A stretch of DNA of 64,000 bases, taken from positions 3,381,001-3,445,000 of the forward strand of contig NZ_LT827010.1 in NCBI RefSeq assembly GCF_900119315.1. The letters run 5' to 3'. Source of the DNA: Actinoplanes sp. SE50/110. GTDB lineage: Bacteria > Actinomycetota > Actinomycetes > Mycobacteriales > Micromonosporaceae. The translations under genes were made by a program, and so were the position numbers. The notes below the pieces were generated by a model, which ran no database searches, was not told the origin of the DNA, and worked only from the letters and a program-made list of their open reading frames with translations. Of the stretch, positions 9,729 through 21,000 are shown piece by piece; position 1 is the stretch's first letter; every line of letters begins with the position of its first letter.

Positions 9729-10763
9729 TTGAGTTCGGTCAGCGTCGTGATCCCGTGCTACAAGTACGGCGATTACCTGCGGGCATGCGTCGACAGCGTG
9801 CTCGACAACCCGGGCCTCGACATCCGGGTGCTGATCATCGATGACGCGTCCCCGGACGACTCGGCATCGAAGGCCCACGCGATCGCCGCGGCCGACCCGC
9901 GCGTCCAGGTCCGGGTACACACCGAGAACAAGCGACACATCGCCACCTACAACGAGGGCCTGCTCGACTGGGCCGACGGCGACTACGTCACGCTGCTCTC
10001 GGCCGACGACATGCTCACCCCGGGCGCCCTGAACCGTGCCGTCGCGCTGCTGGACGCGAACCCGAACGTCGGCTTCGCCTACGGCCACCCGGTCCACTTC
10101 CAGCACCCCGGCCCGCCCCCGCCGGCCAACCGGGGCACCGGCGGCACCGTCGTCTACCCCGGCCACTGGTGGCTGGAACGCCGATTCCGCGAAGGCACCG
10201 GCTGCATCACCTCACCCGAGGTGGTGGTCCGCACCGACCTGCAGCGCAAGGTCGGCGGCTACGACCCCCAGCTCCCGCACGCCGCCGACATCGAGATGTG
10301 GATGCGCCTCGCGTCGCACGCCGACGTCGGCTACGTCAAGGCGGACCAGGCCTACTACCGCCTGCACGCGAAGAACATGCACGCCGACGCGGGCGCGATC
10401 GACGACCTGCGGGAGCGCAAGATCGCTTACGAGTCGGTCCTTCGCAAATGCGGTGACCTGCTGCCCCAGCGGGACGAGCTGGACGCCATGGTCCACGCCC
10501 GGCTGGCCCGCTTCGCCCTGCGCCGGGCCTTCCGCGCCTACGACCGGGGCCGCACCGCGCAGACCCCGGAGGACGAACTGGTCGCCTTCGCCGCCGAGGT
10601 CTGGCCCGACTACCGCAGACTTCCCGAATACCGCGCGCTGGCCCTGCGCCGCCGGGTCGGCGCCAAGACGATGCCGTACCTGCAGCCCCTGGTGCTCTCC
10701 GCGGTGGGCGCCAAGGCCCAGGAGTGGCTCTGGTGGCAATCCTGGCGCCGCCGCGGAATCTAG
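9729..10763 (+). CDS. Family 2 glycosyltransferase
   Basis: The 344-residue protein has a clear GT-A start (SVSVVIPCYKYGDYLRACVDSV), the nucleotide-binding IIDDASPDDS and the acidic motif LSADD at about residue 97. It ends with an Arg-rich helical tail. No transmembrane helix is seen, so it is probably cytosolic or peripheral. The TTG at 9729 is close to GGGGGAG, a short but workable spacing, and matches the usual N-terminus of the family. It follows the terminator at 9676-9710, so it may have its own promoter or be read by leakage. A bidirectional hairpin lies downstream. Sugar specificity is not readable. Confidence 0.85.
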   Translation: MSSVSVVIPCYKYGDYLRACVDSVLDNPGLDIRVLIIDDASPDDSASKAHAIAAADPRVQVRVHTENKRHIATYNEGLLDWADGDYVTLLSADDMLTPGALNRAVALLDANPNVGFAYGHPVHFQHPGPPPPANRGTGGTVVYPGHWWLERRFREGTGCITSPEVVVRTDLQRKVGGYDPQLPHAADIEMWMRLASHADVGYVKADQAYYRLHAKNMHADAGAIDDLRERKIAYESVLRKCGDLLPQRDELDAMVHARLARFALRRAFRAYDRGRTAQTPEDELVAFAAEVWPDYRRLPEYRALALRRRVGAKTMPYLQPLVLSAVGAKAQEWLWWQSWRRRGI

Positions 10764-10780
10764 GCGCCGTCGTCGCGGAC

Positions 10781-10824
10781 GCCGGACCCGACCGGCCGGC
10801 GGATGCCGGCCGGTCGGGTCCGGC
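10781..10824. terminator. Perfect 20-bp hairpin between convergent operons
   Basis: Positions 10781-10800 are the exact reverse complement of 10805-10824, with loop GGAT. It lies between the stop of the rightward glycosyltransferase (10763) and the stop of the leftward MFS gene (10827), so it can end transcription from both sides. There is no U-tract, as is common in high-GC actinobacteria. Confidence 0.85.
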
Positions 10825-10826
10825 GC

Positions 10827-12044
10827 TCAGCTCACCGGCACCGGCTCCCGGTCGCGCGTCGTCAGCAGGGCGAGAGCCGCGGGGAGCAGCCCGATGCCCT
10901 GGACGAGGCAGAGCGTGCGCGGTTCGAGGAGGTCGCCGAGGAATCCGAAGGCGATCGACGCCACCGGGAACGTCGCGGTCATCAGCGCCTGCATGGCGGC
11001 GAAGAAGACCGGCTTGTCCGCCGCCGGCACGGTGTGCTGGAACAGGGTGACGAACTTGACGCCGAGCACCCCGGCACACCAGCCGACCCCCAGCAACGCC
11101 ACCGAGGTCAGCATCCGGTTGACGACGAGGCCGGGCACGGTCAGGCCGGCCGCGATCCCGAGCAGGCACAGCGGGCCGAGGGTCGTCGGCCGGCCGGGGA
11201 CGTGCGGTCCGGAGAACGAGCCGACCAGCATGCCGATGCCGATGGCCACCTGGAACAGCACCAGCACGCCGGGGTCGTCGCCGAACACGCCGCGGACGTA
11301 CAGCGGATAGATCACCGCCCCGGCCGTGGCGAACAGGTTCGCCGCGGCGAAGCAGATCAGCACGGTACGGACGAACGGCAGATCAGCCAGCACGGCACGC
11401 AGCTTGCGCGGGGCGGGTGCGGGGCCGCCCGGTGCCGATGGCCGAGGTGCCGTGCCGGTCCGGAAACCGGCGACGTGGATCAGCAGCGCCGCGAGCAGGA
11501 ACGCTCCGGAGCAGGCCGCCACCAGGGGGGCCGGTCCGCCGAGGTGGATCAGGTACGGTCCGGCCACCGCCCCGACCAGGCCGGCGATGGACTGGGTGGA
11601 CATCTCGAAGGACGTGGCGTGCTGGATGTCGCCGGCGTCGACCAGCTCGGGCACCGACTTGGTCAGGCAGGGGTTGAAGAAGCACTGGGTGACGGCCAGC
11701 AGGAACACCGCCGGGTAGGGCGCCGCCATCGGCAGGTCGGTCAGCAGCGCCCACCCGAGCAGCACGAGCGTGACGGCCGCGGCGGCGAGCTCGGCCGTGC
11801 GCATCACGCTCCGGCTGGTGTAGCGGGCCAGGGCCCGGGCCACCACCGGGATGAGCAGCACGGCGGGCAGCGACGCCAGCATCATGAACGGCCCGGTGGC
11901 CCGGCCGCGGACCGATGCGGCCACCTCGCTCACCACCCACCAGACGATGCCCGCCTGGAACATCCGGCCGGCGACCTGGCTGCAGATCTGTGCCGCCCAC
12001 ACCCGGGCGAAGGCCCGGTTGCGCAGGACCAACGGCTGACTCAT
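10827..12044 (-). CDS. MFS transporter, probable exporter of the NRPS product
   Basis: The 405-residue protein has about 12 hydrophobic helices. It begins [34 protein letters not shown], as in DHA3-type MFS permeases found beside NRPS and siderophore genes. A basic loop ([13 protein letters not shown]) sits between helices 2 and 3, and a Pro-rich central loop at about residues 190-215 divides the two halves. The ATG at 12044 overlaps the NRPS stop (ATGA), so it is the last cistron of the mbtH-NRPS operon. Export or self-resistance for the peptide is inferred from this position. Frames extending upstream through the NRPS gene are shadows. Confidence 0.85.
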   Translation of the reverse strand: MSQPLVLRNRAFARVWAAQICSQVAGRMFQAGIVWWVVSEVAASVRGRATGPFMMLASLPAVLLIPVVARALARYTSRSVMRTAELAAAAVTLVLLGWALLTDLPMAAPYPAVFLLAVTQCFFNPCLTKSVPELVDAGDIQHATSFEMSTQSIAGLVGAVAGPYLIHLGGPAPLVAACSGAFLLAALLIHVAGFRTGTAPRPSAPGGPAPAPRKLRAVLADLPFVRTVLICFAAANLFATAGAVIYPLYVRGVFGDDPGVLVLFQVAIGIGMLVGSFSGPHVPGRPTTLGPLCLLGIAAGLTVPGLVVNRMLTSVALLGVGWCAGVLGVKFVTLFQHTVPAADKPVFFAAMQALMTATFPVASIAFGFLGDLLEPRTLCLVQGIGLLPAALALLTTRDREPVPVS

Positions 12045-15000
12045 GAACGCTCCTCGGGCAGGAAGCCGGTCGACGCGAAGAAGCGCACGCAGCGCCGCAG
12101 CGTGTCGGGGCCGACGATGGGGCACTGGATGCCGGAGCCGGTGAGGCCCCGAGGGGTGTTGCTGTCGTCGAATCGGGGCTCGGTGCCGAGCGACTCGCCG
12201 GAGGTGCCGCCGTGCAACAGCGCCACACCCGGGATCGAGCTGCCCGGAGCCGCCGTGCGGGCCGCGTCGGTCAGAGCGGCGACCCACTCGGCGCCGGACA
12301 GGCCGCGGATCGGGTAGCCGGCGGCCCGGACCGCCGCGAACACGTCCGCCGGTCGGGTGTGCACCGGGTTGACCAGGTGATACGCCGTCCCGTCCAGGTC
12401 GACGGTGTGCGAGAGCCGCACCAGGGCGGCCGCCACGTAGTCCACCGGCACGAGGTCGACGTCGGCGAGCCGTCCCCGGTCGGGTGCGGCGCCGATCTCG
12501 ACGCAGGCGCGAACCATGTTCCAGAAGGCGTCGCCGTCGCCGGTCGCCCCGGTCGCGGTCGCACCGCTGATCCGGCTGGGCCGGTAGATCGCCACGGGCA
12601 GGCCACGCCGGCCGGCCTCGCGGACGAGCTCCTCGGCCACCCACTTCGTCTGGATGTAGCCGTTGGCCGGCACCTGGTCGGCGGGTACGTGCCGGTCCTC
12701 GGTGAGCAGCGGCGGGGTGTCGGTGGTGGAGTACAGCACGCTGGTCGTGGACACGTAGTGCAGCGGGATGCCACGGCGGGCGGCCAGGCGGATGACGTCG
12801 GTGGTCGCGTCCACGTTGGCGGCCCGCATCCGCTGGTACGGGTCGGCCAGGTGCACGCGGGCGCCGTTGTGGTACACGACGTCCACCGACGCGGCCAGCT
12901 CGTCGAACCGGTCCCGGCTCAACCCGAGCCGTGGTTGTTCCAGGTCGCCGGGGACGGCGCAGATCCGGGTCCGGTCCGCGTCGTCCCACAGCAGGTAGCG
13001 TCGCAGGCTGTGCTCGATCCGGTGCATGGCCGCGACCTCGTCGCCGGCCCGCACGAGGCAGTCGATCCGGGCGTCCGGATGGGCCCGGAGCAGCTCGGCC
13101 AGCAGGAACGCGCCCAGGAACCCGGTGGCGCCGGTGAGCAGGATCCGCCCCGGTTCCGCCCGGCGGTGCGGGCCGCCGACGACGATCGCCGGATCGAGGC
13201 GGGCGTCGGCGGTCAGGGCCGCCCCCGCCGAGCGGGTGACGCCGGCGAGTGTCTCGGCCAGCGCCGCGACCGTGCGGCTCTGGAAGACGTCGCGGACCGA
13301 CACGTGCTCGGTGATGGTGTCCCGGATCCGTGCGGTGAGGCGGGTCGCCAGCAGGGAGTGCCCGCCCAGGGCGAAGAAGTCGTCGTCGATGCCGACCTCG
13401 GGGACGCCGAGGGCCTCGGCGAACAGCCGGCACAGGGTCTCCTCGCGGGCGTCGCGGGCGGCCCGGCCGGGGCGTACGTCCAGGTTCGGCGCGGGCAGCG
13501 CCGCCTTGTCGATCTTGCCGTTGCTGGTGACCGGCATCGTGTCCAGGACGACCACTGTGGGGATCATGAATTCGGGTAGTGCGGTGGCGGCGTGTGCTCG
13601 GATCTGGGTGGGTTGTAGGTGGTGGCCGTGGGTGGGGGTGACGTAGGCGACGAGGCGTTTGTCGCCGGGGCGGTCTTCGCGGGCCAGGACGATGGCCTGT
13701 TGTACGCCGGGGTGTCCGGTGACGACTTTGGTGATTTCGCCGAGTTCGATGCGGTAGCCGCGGATCTTGACCTGGTCGTCGGTGCGGCCGAGGTAGGTGA
13801 GTTGTCCGTCGGTGTTCCATCGGGCGAGGTCGCCGGTGCGGTACATGCGTTCGCCGGGGGGTCCCCAGGGGCAGGCGACGAATCGTTGGGCGGTCAGGTC
13901 GGGCCGGCCCAGGTAACCGCGGGCCACCCCGGTTCCGGCCACGTACAGCTCGCCGGTCGCGCCGGGTGCCACCGGCTGCAGCCGGGCGTCCAGCACGTAC
14001 GCACGGCTGTTGAGGACCGGTGCGCCGATCGGCGGCGGCCACACCCCGGCGCGGAGCGGCGTGCTGATCGCCGCACACACCGTGGTCTCGGTCGGGCCGT
14101 ACGCGTTGTACAGCCGCCGCCCGGTCGACCAGCGGTCCACCACCTCGGCGCTCGCCGTCTCCCCGGCGGTCACCAGCGCCTCGACCCCGTCCAGCGCCTC
14201 GGCCGGCAGCGTGGCGATGGCAGCCGGTGGCAGGGTCACCTGGGTGACGCCGGTCTCGGCGATCGTGGTGGCCAGCGGGCCGCCCACCGTGAGCCGTTCG
14301 GCGGACGGCATCACCAGCGCCGCGCCGCAGAACAGGGTCGGGCAGACGTCGTGGATGAACGCGTCGAAGCTGGGCGAGACGAACTGCAGGACCCGGCTGT
14401 CCGGGCCGGTGCGGTAGAGATCGCCGGTGGTCGCCGCCAGGCTGGCGATGCCGGCATGGCTGACGACGACGCCCTTGGGCCGGCCGGTGGAGCCGGAGGT
14501 GTAGATGACGTAGGCGGTGTTCGCCGGTGTCGCCGCGGGGGTGATCGGGTCGGTGGGTGATGCCGTGAGCTGGTCGGCGAAGCCGGGGGAGTCGAGGGGG
14601 ATCACCGGCACGTCGAGGTCGGGCAGGGTGGCGGCGGTCTCGGTGACCGTCCACAGCAGTACCGGCCGGGCGTCGTCGATCATGTAGCGGATCCGGTCGG
14701 CCGGGTACGCCGGGTCGATCGGCAGGAACGCCGCGCCGGATTTGGTGACGGCCAGCATGGCGACGACCCAGTGCACCGAGCGTGGGAAGGAGAGGGCCAC
14801 GATGTCCTCCGGCCCCACTCCCCGGCCGACCAGCCAGCGGGCCAGGGTGTCGGAGCGGGCGTCGAGTTCGGCGTACGTCAGGGTGACCTCGTCCCCGATC
14901 ACCGCGGTGGCGTCCGGGGTGCGTGCCACCTGGGCGGCGAACAGCTCCCCGATGGTGCCCGGGCGTACCGGTGCCTGGCGGTCGTTCCAGGTCACCAGCA

Positions 15001-18000
15001 CCCGTTCCCGCTCGGCCCCGGTGAGCACCTGCACCCGGCCGATCCGGCGCTCCGGTTCGGCGACGACCGTCTCGATCACGGTGACCAGCCGGTCGGCCAG
15101 CGCCGCGGCGGTCCCCGGGTCGAACAGGTCGGCGGCGTACTCCAGCACGCCGGTGATGCCGTCGGGTCCGCCCTGCTCGCCGGTCCGCTCGGCGAACGTG
15201 GCGGTCAGGTCGAATTTCGCGACCGGCGGGCCGCCCGCTTCCCGGCGGACCCGCAGGCCGCCGAAATCGGGGTCGCCGGTCGCGTTGTTCTGCAGCACGC
15301 ACATCACCTGGAACAGCGGCTGCCGGGCCAGTGACCGGTTCGGGGCCAGCCGCTCCACCAGGTGGTCGAAGGGCACGTCGGCGTTGGTGTAGGCGTCCAG
15401 GGCGGTTTCCCGGACCCGGCCCAGCAGGTCGGCGAAGGTGGGGTCGCCGGACAGGTCGGTGCGCAGGACCACGGTGTTGACGAAGAACCCGACCAGATCG
15501 TCGAGCGCCTCGTCGGCGCGGCCGGCGACCGGTGCACCGATCGGGAGGTCGTCGCCCGCCCCGAGCCGATGCAGCAACACGGCGAAGGCGGCGTGCAACA
15601 CCATGTGCAAGGTCGCGTCGTGGTGCCGGGCCAGCTCGGCCATCGCCCGATGGAGCCGGTCGTCCAGGGTGAACGGCACGTGCCCGCCCCGGTGCGAGGG
15701 CACCGCCGGACGCGGCCGGTCGGTGGGCAGCGCCAGCTCGTCGGGGGCACCGGCGAGAGCCGTGCGCCAGTATTCGGTCTGGCCGCTGATCAGGCTGCCC
15801 GGGTCGTCCCGGGTGCCGAGCAGCGCCTCCTGCCAGAGCGTGTAGTCGACGTACTGCACCGGCAGGGCGCCGCGGTCCGGTGTCCGCCCGAGCGCGCGGG
15901 CGGTGTAGGCCTGGCCGAGATCGCGCAGCAGCGGGGCCGTCGACCAGCCGTCACCGGCGATGTGGTGCAGCACCACGGCGAGCACGTGCTCGCGGGGCCC
16001 CACCTCGAACAGCCAGGCCCGGGCGGGAACCTCGGTGGCCAGATCGAAGCGGTGGCCGGTGGCGTCGGCCAGTGCCGCCGGCAGGCCGGACGCCGCGACG
16101 CGCAGCGTCGTCATCGGCATCCTGCCCTGCGCCGGATCGAGGACCCGCTGGTACGCCACGCCGCCGTCGTCGGCGAACACGGTGCGCAGCGTCTCGTGCC
16201 GCGCCGTCAGATCGTCCAGGGCCGCCCGCAGTGCCGCGGGGTCCAGCACACCGTCCAGGCGCAGCACCACCGGCATGTTGTAGGTGGCGCTCGGCCCCTC
16301 CACCTGGTGCAGGAACCACAACCGTCGTTGGGCGGCCGCCAGCGGCGGCCGTGCGGGCCGCACCGAGGCGACCAGCGGCGGACGGGTCGCGCCGCGGGCG
16401 GCGGCCACCAGGGCCGCGAGCCGGGCCGGGGTGGCGGCGGCGAACACGTCCCGGACCGCCAGTTCGGCGCCGAGCGCGGTGCGGACCCGCGCGGTCAGCC
16501 GCACCGCCAGCAGCGAGTGCCCGCCGAGGCTGAAGAAGTCGTCGTCGATGCCGGCCGTCGGGACGCCCAGCAGATCGGCGAACAACCCGCAGAGGATCGC
16601 CTCGGTCTCGTCGCGCGGAGCCCGGCCGGTGCCGGACGCGGCCGGGTCCGGCACCGGCAGAGCGGCGCGGTCCACCTTGCCGTTGGTGGTCAGCGGCAGC
16701 GCGTCCAGCGGGACCACGACCGCCGGCACCATGAACTCCGGCAGGTGGGCGACGGCGTAGGCGCGGACCTCGGTGGCGCTGACCGGCCGGCCGGCGCGTC
16801 CCGGGGTGACGTAGCCGACCAGCCGACGGTCGCCGGGCCGGTCCTCGCGCACCACGACGACCGTCTGGCCGACATCGTGGTGGGCGGCGAGCACGGCCTC
16901 GATCTCGCCGAGCTCGATGCGGAACCCGCGCAGCTTGACCTGGCCGTCGGCCCGGCCCACGAACACCAGCTGCCCGTCGGTGTTCCACCGCACCAGATCA
17001 CCGGTCCGGTACATCCGTTCGCCGGTACGTCCGGTCGGGTCGGCCACGAAACGTTCGGCGGTCAGGTCGGGACGGCCGGCGTAGCCGCGCGCCAGGCCGG
17101 CTCCGGCCAGGTAGAGCTCACCGGTGACGCCGGCCGGCACCGGTTGCAGGTGCCGGTCGAAGACGTACGCCCGCATGCCGTCCAGCGGCTCGCCGATCGG
17201 CACGTCGTCGGCGGGCAGCGCCACGGAGTCGGTCATCGGGTACCCGGTGGCGAAGGTGGTCGCCTCGGTCGGCCCGTACACGTGGCTCAGCACGGTGCCG
17301 GGACAGTTCTTCAGGAAACGGCGCATCGCCCGGGGACTCGCGGCCTCGCCTCCGGTGAGGACCTCGCGCAGCCCGGCCAGGTGCTCGACACCCTCCTCCA
17401 CCATCAGGTTGAACAGGGCGGTGGTGAGGAACGCGGCGGTGGCCCGGCCGTCGGCGATGGTGCGGGCGAGCAGGCGCGGATCGGGTTCGCCGGGCGGGGC
17501 CAGCACGACGGTCCCCCCGCGCAGCAGCGGCACCCACAGCTCGTAGGTCGAGGCGTCGAAGGCATGCGGGGACCGGCACAGCACCCGATCGTGGGCGCCG
17601 CCCGCCCAGCGGTGATCGGCGGCCAGTGCCACGATGTCGCGGTGCCGCACCGCCACGCCCTTGGGCCGGCCGGTGGAGCCGGAGGTGTACATGACGTAGC
17701 CCAGGTTGTCCGGGTGCACCCGGACGTCCGGGGCATGGCCGGGTCCGGGCTCGTCGGCGTGCACGAGCACCGTGGCGCCGTGCTCGAACCGGGTGTCGGC
17801 CAGGTCGGGGTCGACCAGCAGGACGGTCGCCCCGGCCTGGGCGACGATCCAGCTGAGCCGGTCGGCGGGGTATCCGGGCAGCAGCGGTACGTAGGCGCCA
17901 CCGGCCTTGAGGATTGCCAGCAGCGCCACCACCAGGCCGGGGGAGCGGTCCATCAGCACGGCGACCGGCACCTCGGGCCCGGTGCCGGCGGCGATCAGCC

Positions 18001-21000
18001 GGTGCGCCAGCCGGTTGGCGCGGGCGTCCAGCTCGGCGTACGTCATGGTGGTGCCGCCGGCCCACAGGGCCGGGGCGTCCGGTGTCCGGGCGGCCTGGGC
18101 GGCGAACAGCTGCGGCACGGTGCCGGCGGGCGGCGGCGAGCTGCGGTCGCCGGCGGCGAGCATCCGCTGGTGCTCGTCCGCGGGCAGTGCGCCGATCCGG
18201 TCCAGCCGGGCGCGCGGGTCGGCGGCGACGGTCCGCAGGATCAGGGTCAGCCGGTCGGCGAGAGCCTGGGCGGTGGACCGGTCGAAGACGTCGGCGGCGT
18301 ATTCCAGTGCGCCGGTCAGCCCCTCCGGCTCGGTGCCGGTGCCGTGTTCGACGAAGCTGGCGAGCAGGTCGAACTTGGCCACGTTGAGGGCGACCGGTTC
18401 GGCTCGCCCGCTCAGGCCGGGAAAGCCGAGGTCGGCGTGCGCGGTGTGCTGCACCGTCAGCAGCACCTGGACCAGCGGGGAACGGCCGGCCGACCGGGCC
18501 GGGGCCAGCTTCTCCACCACCCGGTCGAACGGCACGTCCTGGTGGGCGTAGGCGTTCAGCGCCGTCTCCCGTACCCGGGCCAGCAGTTCGGTGAAATCGG
18601 GTGTCCCGGTGAGGTCGGCGCGGAGCACGAGGGTGTTGACGAAGAAGCCGACCAGGTCGTCGAGTGCCTCGTCGGTACGCCCGGCGACCGCGACGCCGAT
18701 CGGCAGGTCGTCGCCGGCGCCGGCGCGGTGCAGCAGGATGGCGAAGGCCGCCTGCAACACCATGTGCAGGGTGCTGTCGCTCTGCCTGGCGACGCGCAGG
18801 AGTGCCCGATGCACCTCCGCGTCGAGGTGCAGGCGGATGTGGCCGCCCTGGTGCGACGCGACGGCCGGGTGCGGCCGGTCGAACGGCAGGTCCAGTTCGG
18901 TGGGTACGCCGTCGAGCGCCTGTGTCCAGTAGTGCAGCTGCCGGTTGAGCAGGCTGTCGGGGTCGCTGTCGGCGCCCAGCAGGTCCCGCTGCCAGATCGT
19001 GTAGTCGGCATAGCTGACCGGCAGCGGCGCCCAGCCCGGTTCGGTCCCGGCCAGGCGTGCCGCGTACGCGGTGCGAAGGTCGCCCAGCAGCGGCGCGGTG
19101 GACCAGCCGTCCCCGGCGATGTGATGAATGACCAGGGCGAAAACCTGCTCTGCCGGGCCCAGATGCCAGAGCCAGGCCCGCAGCGGCGGTTGCTGCGAGA
19201 GGTCGAAGCGCACGCCCGCCGCGTGCGCGAGTTCCCGCCGCAGGCCGGTCTCGGTGATGTGCTTCTCGGTCAGCCGCACGGTGACGTCGGCCGGGTCCAG
19301 GATCACCTGGCGTGGTTCGCCGCCGGTCGCCGGGAAGACGGTCCGCAGGCTCTCGTGCCGGACGACCACGTCGTGCAGCGCGGCGCGCAGTGCGCCGGCG
19401 TCGACGTCACCGGTGAGGCGCAGCGCGTACGGCACGTTGTAGGTGGCGTTCGGCCCCTCCAGCTGGTTGAGGAACCACAGCCGCCGCTGCGCCGCGGACA
19501 GCGGCAGCGGATCGGGCAGCGCCATCGGCCGCAGGGCGGGGCGGGCGGTGCCGGCCGTGGCCTCGGCGGCCGCCGCGAGACGCGCGGGGGTGGGCGCGGC
19601 GAACACCGCACGGACCGGCAGTTCCACGCCGAGCGCGGCCCGGGCACGGGACACGAGCCGGGTGGCGAGCAGCGAGTGGCCGCCGAGGGCGAAGAAGTCG
19701 TCGTCCGCGCCGACCGCCGCGACCCCGAGGAGCTCGGCGAACAGGCCGCACAGGATGTGTTCGGCCGGGGTGCGCGGCCCGCGGCCGCCGTCCGTGGTGA
19801 GCTGGTCGGGCGCGGGCAGCGCCGCCTTGTCGATCTTGCGGTTGGTGGTGAGTGGCATCGTGTCGAGGACGACCACTGTGGGGATCATGAATTCGGGTAG
19901 TGCGGTGGCGGCGTGTGCGCGGATCTGGGTGGGTTGTAGGTGGTGGCCGTGGGTGGGGGTGACGTAGGCGACGAGGCGTTTGTCGCCGGGGCGGTCTTCG
20001 CGGGCCAGGACGATGGCCTGTTGTACGCCGGGGTGTCCGGTGACGACTTTGGTGATTTCGCCGAGTTCGATGCGGTAGCCGCGGATCTTGACCTGGTCGT
20101 CGGTGCGGCCGAGGTAGGTGAGTTGTCCGTCGGTGTTCCATTGGGCGAGGTCGCCGGTGCGGTACATGCGTTCGCCGGGTGGTCCCCAGGGGCAGGCGAC
20201 GAATCGTTGGGCGGTCAGGTCCGGCCGGCCCAGGTAACCGCGGGCCAGAGCGGTACCCGCCAGGTAGAGTTCGCCCGCCGTGCCGGGTGGCACCGGCTGC
20301 AGCCGGGCGTCCAGCACGTACGTCCGGGTGCCGGCGATCGGTCCGCCGATGGGTGCCGGACCATGGCCCGGGGCCAGCGGCCGGCTGTTGGTCGCCACGA
20401 CGGTGTTCTCCGTCGGCCCGTAACAGTTGATCATCCGGAGCCGGGCCGACCAGCGGTCCACCACCTCGTCGGACGGGGCCTCGCCCGCCACCACCAGGGT
20501 GTGGACACCGGCGAGCGCATCCTCGGGAAGTACCGCCAGCGCGGCCGGCGGCATCGTCACGTGGGTGACCCCGGTCTCGGCGATCGTCGCCGCCAGCGCG
20601 GCGCCGACGGTCAGTCGCTGCGCCGACGGCACCACCAGGGCGGCGCCGGACAGCAGCGCCGGGCAGACGTCCGCGACCGCCGCGTCGAAACTGGGCGACG
20701 CGAACTGCAGGACCCGGCTGCCGGCGTCGATGCCGTACCGGTCGGTCAGGGCGTGCACGAGACCGGCGATGCCGGCATGGCTTACCACTACGCCCTTGGG
20801 CCGGCCGGTGGAGCCGGAGGTGTAGATGACGTAGGCGGTGTTCGCCGGTGTCGCCGCGGGGGTGATCGGGTCGGTGGGTGATGCCGTGAGCTGGTCGGCG
20901 AAGCCGGAGGAGTCGAGGGGGATCACCGGCACGTCGAGGTCGGGCAGGGTGGCGGCGGTCTCGGTGACCGTCCACAGCAGTACCGGCCGGGCGTCGTCGA

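Noticed and set aside
15362..19900. A 1512-codon open frame on the plus strand opposite the NRPS gene
   Set aside because: It is a shadow of the high-GC NRPS reading frame. Its residues are dominated by Gly, Arg, Gln, His and Val in repeats that follow the module structure, with no domain.
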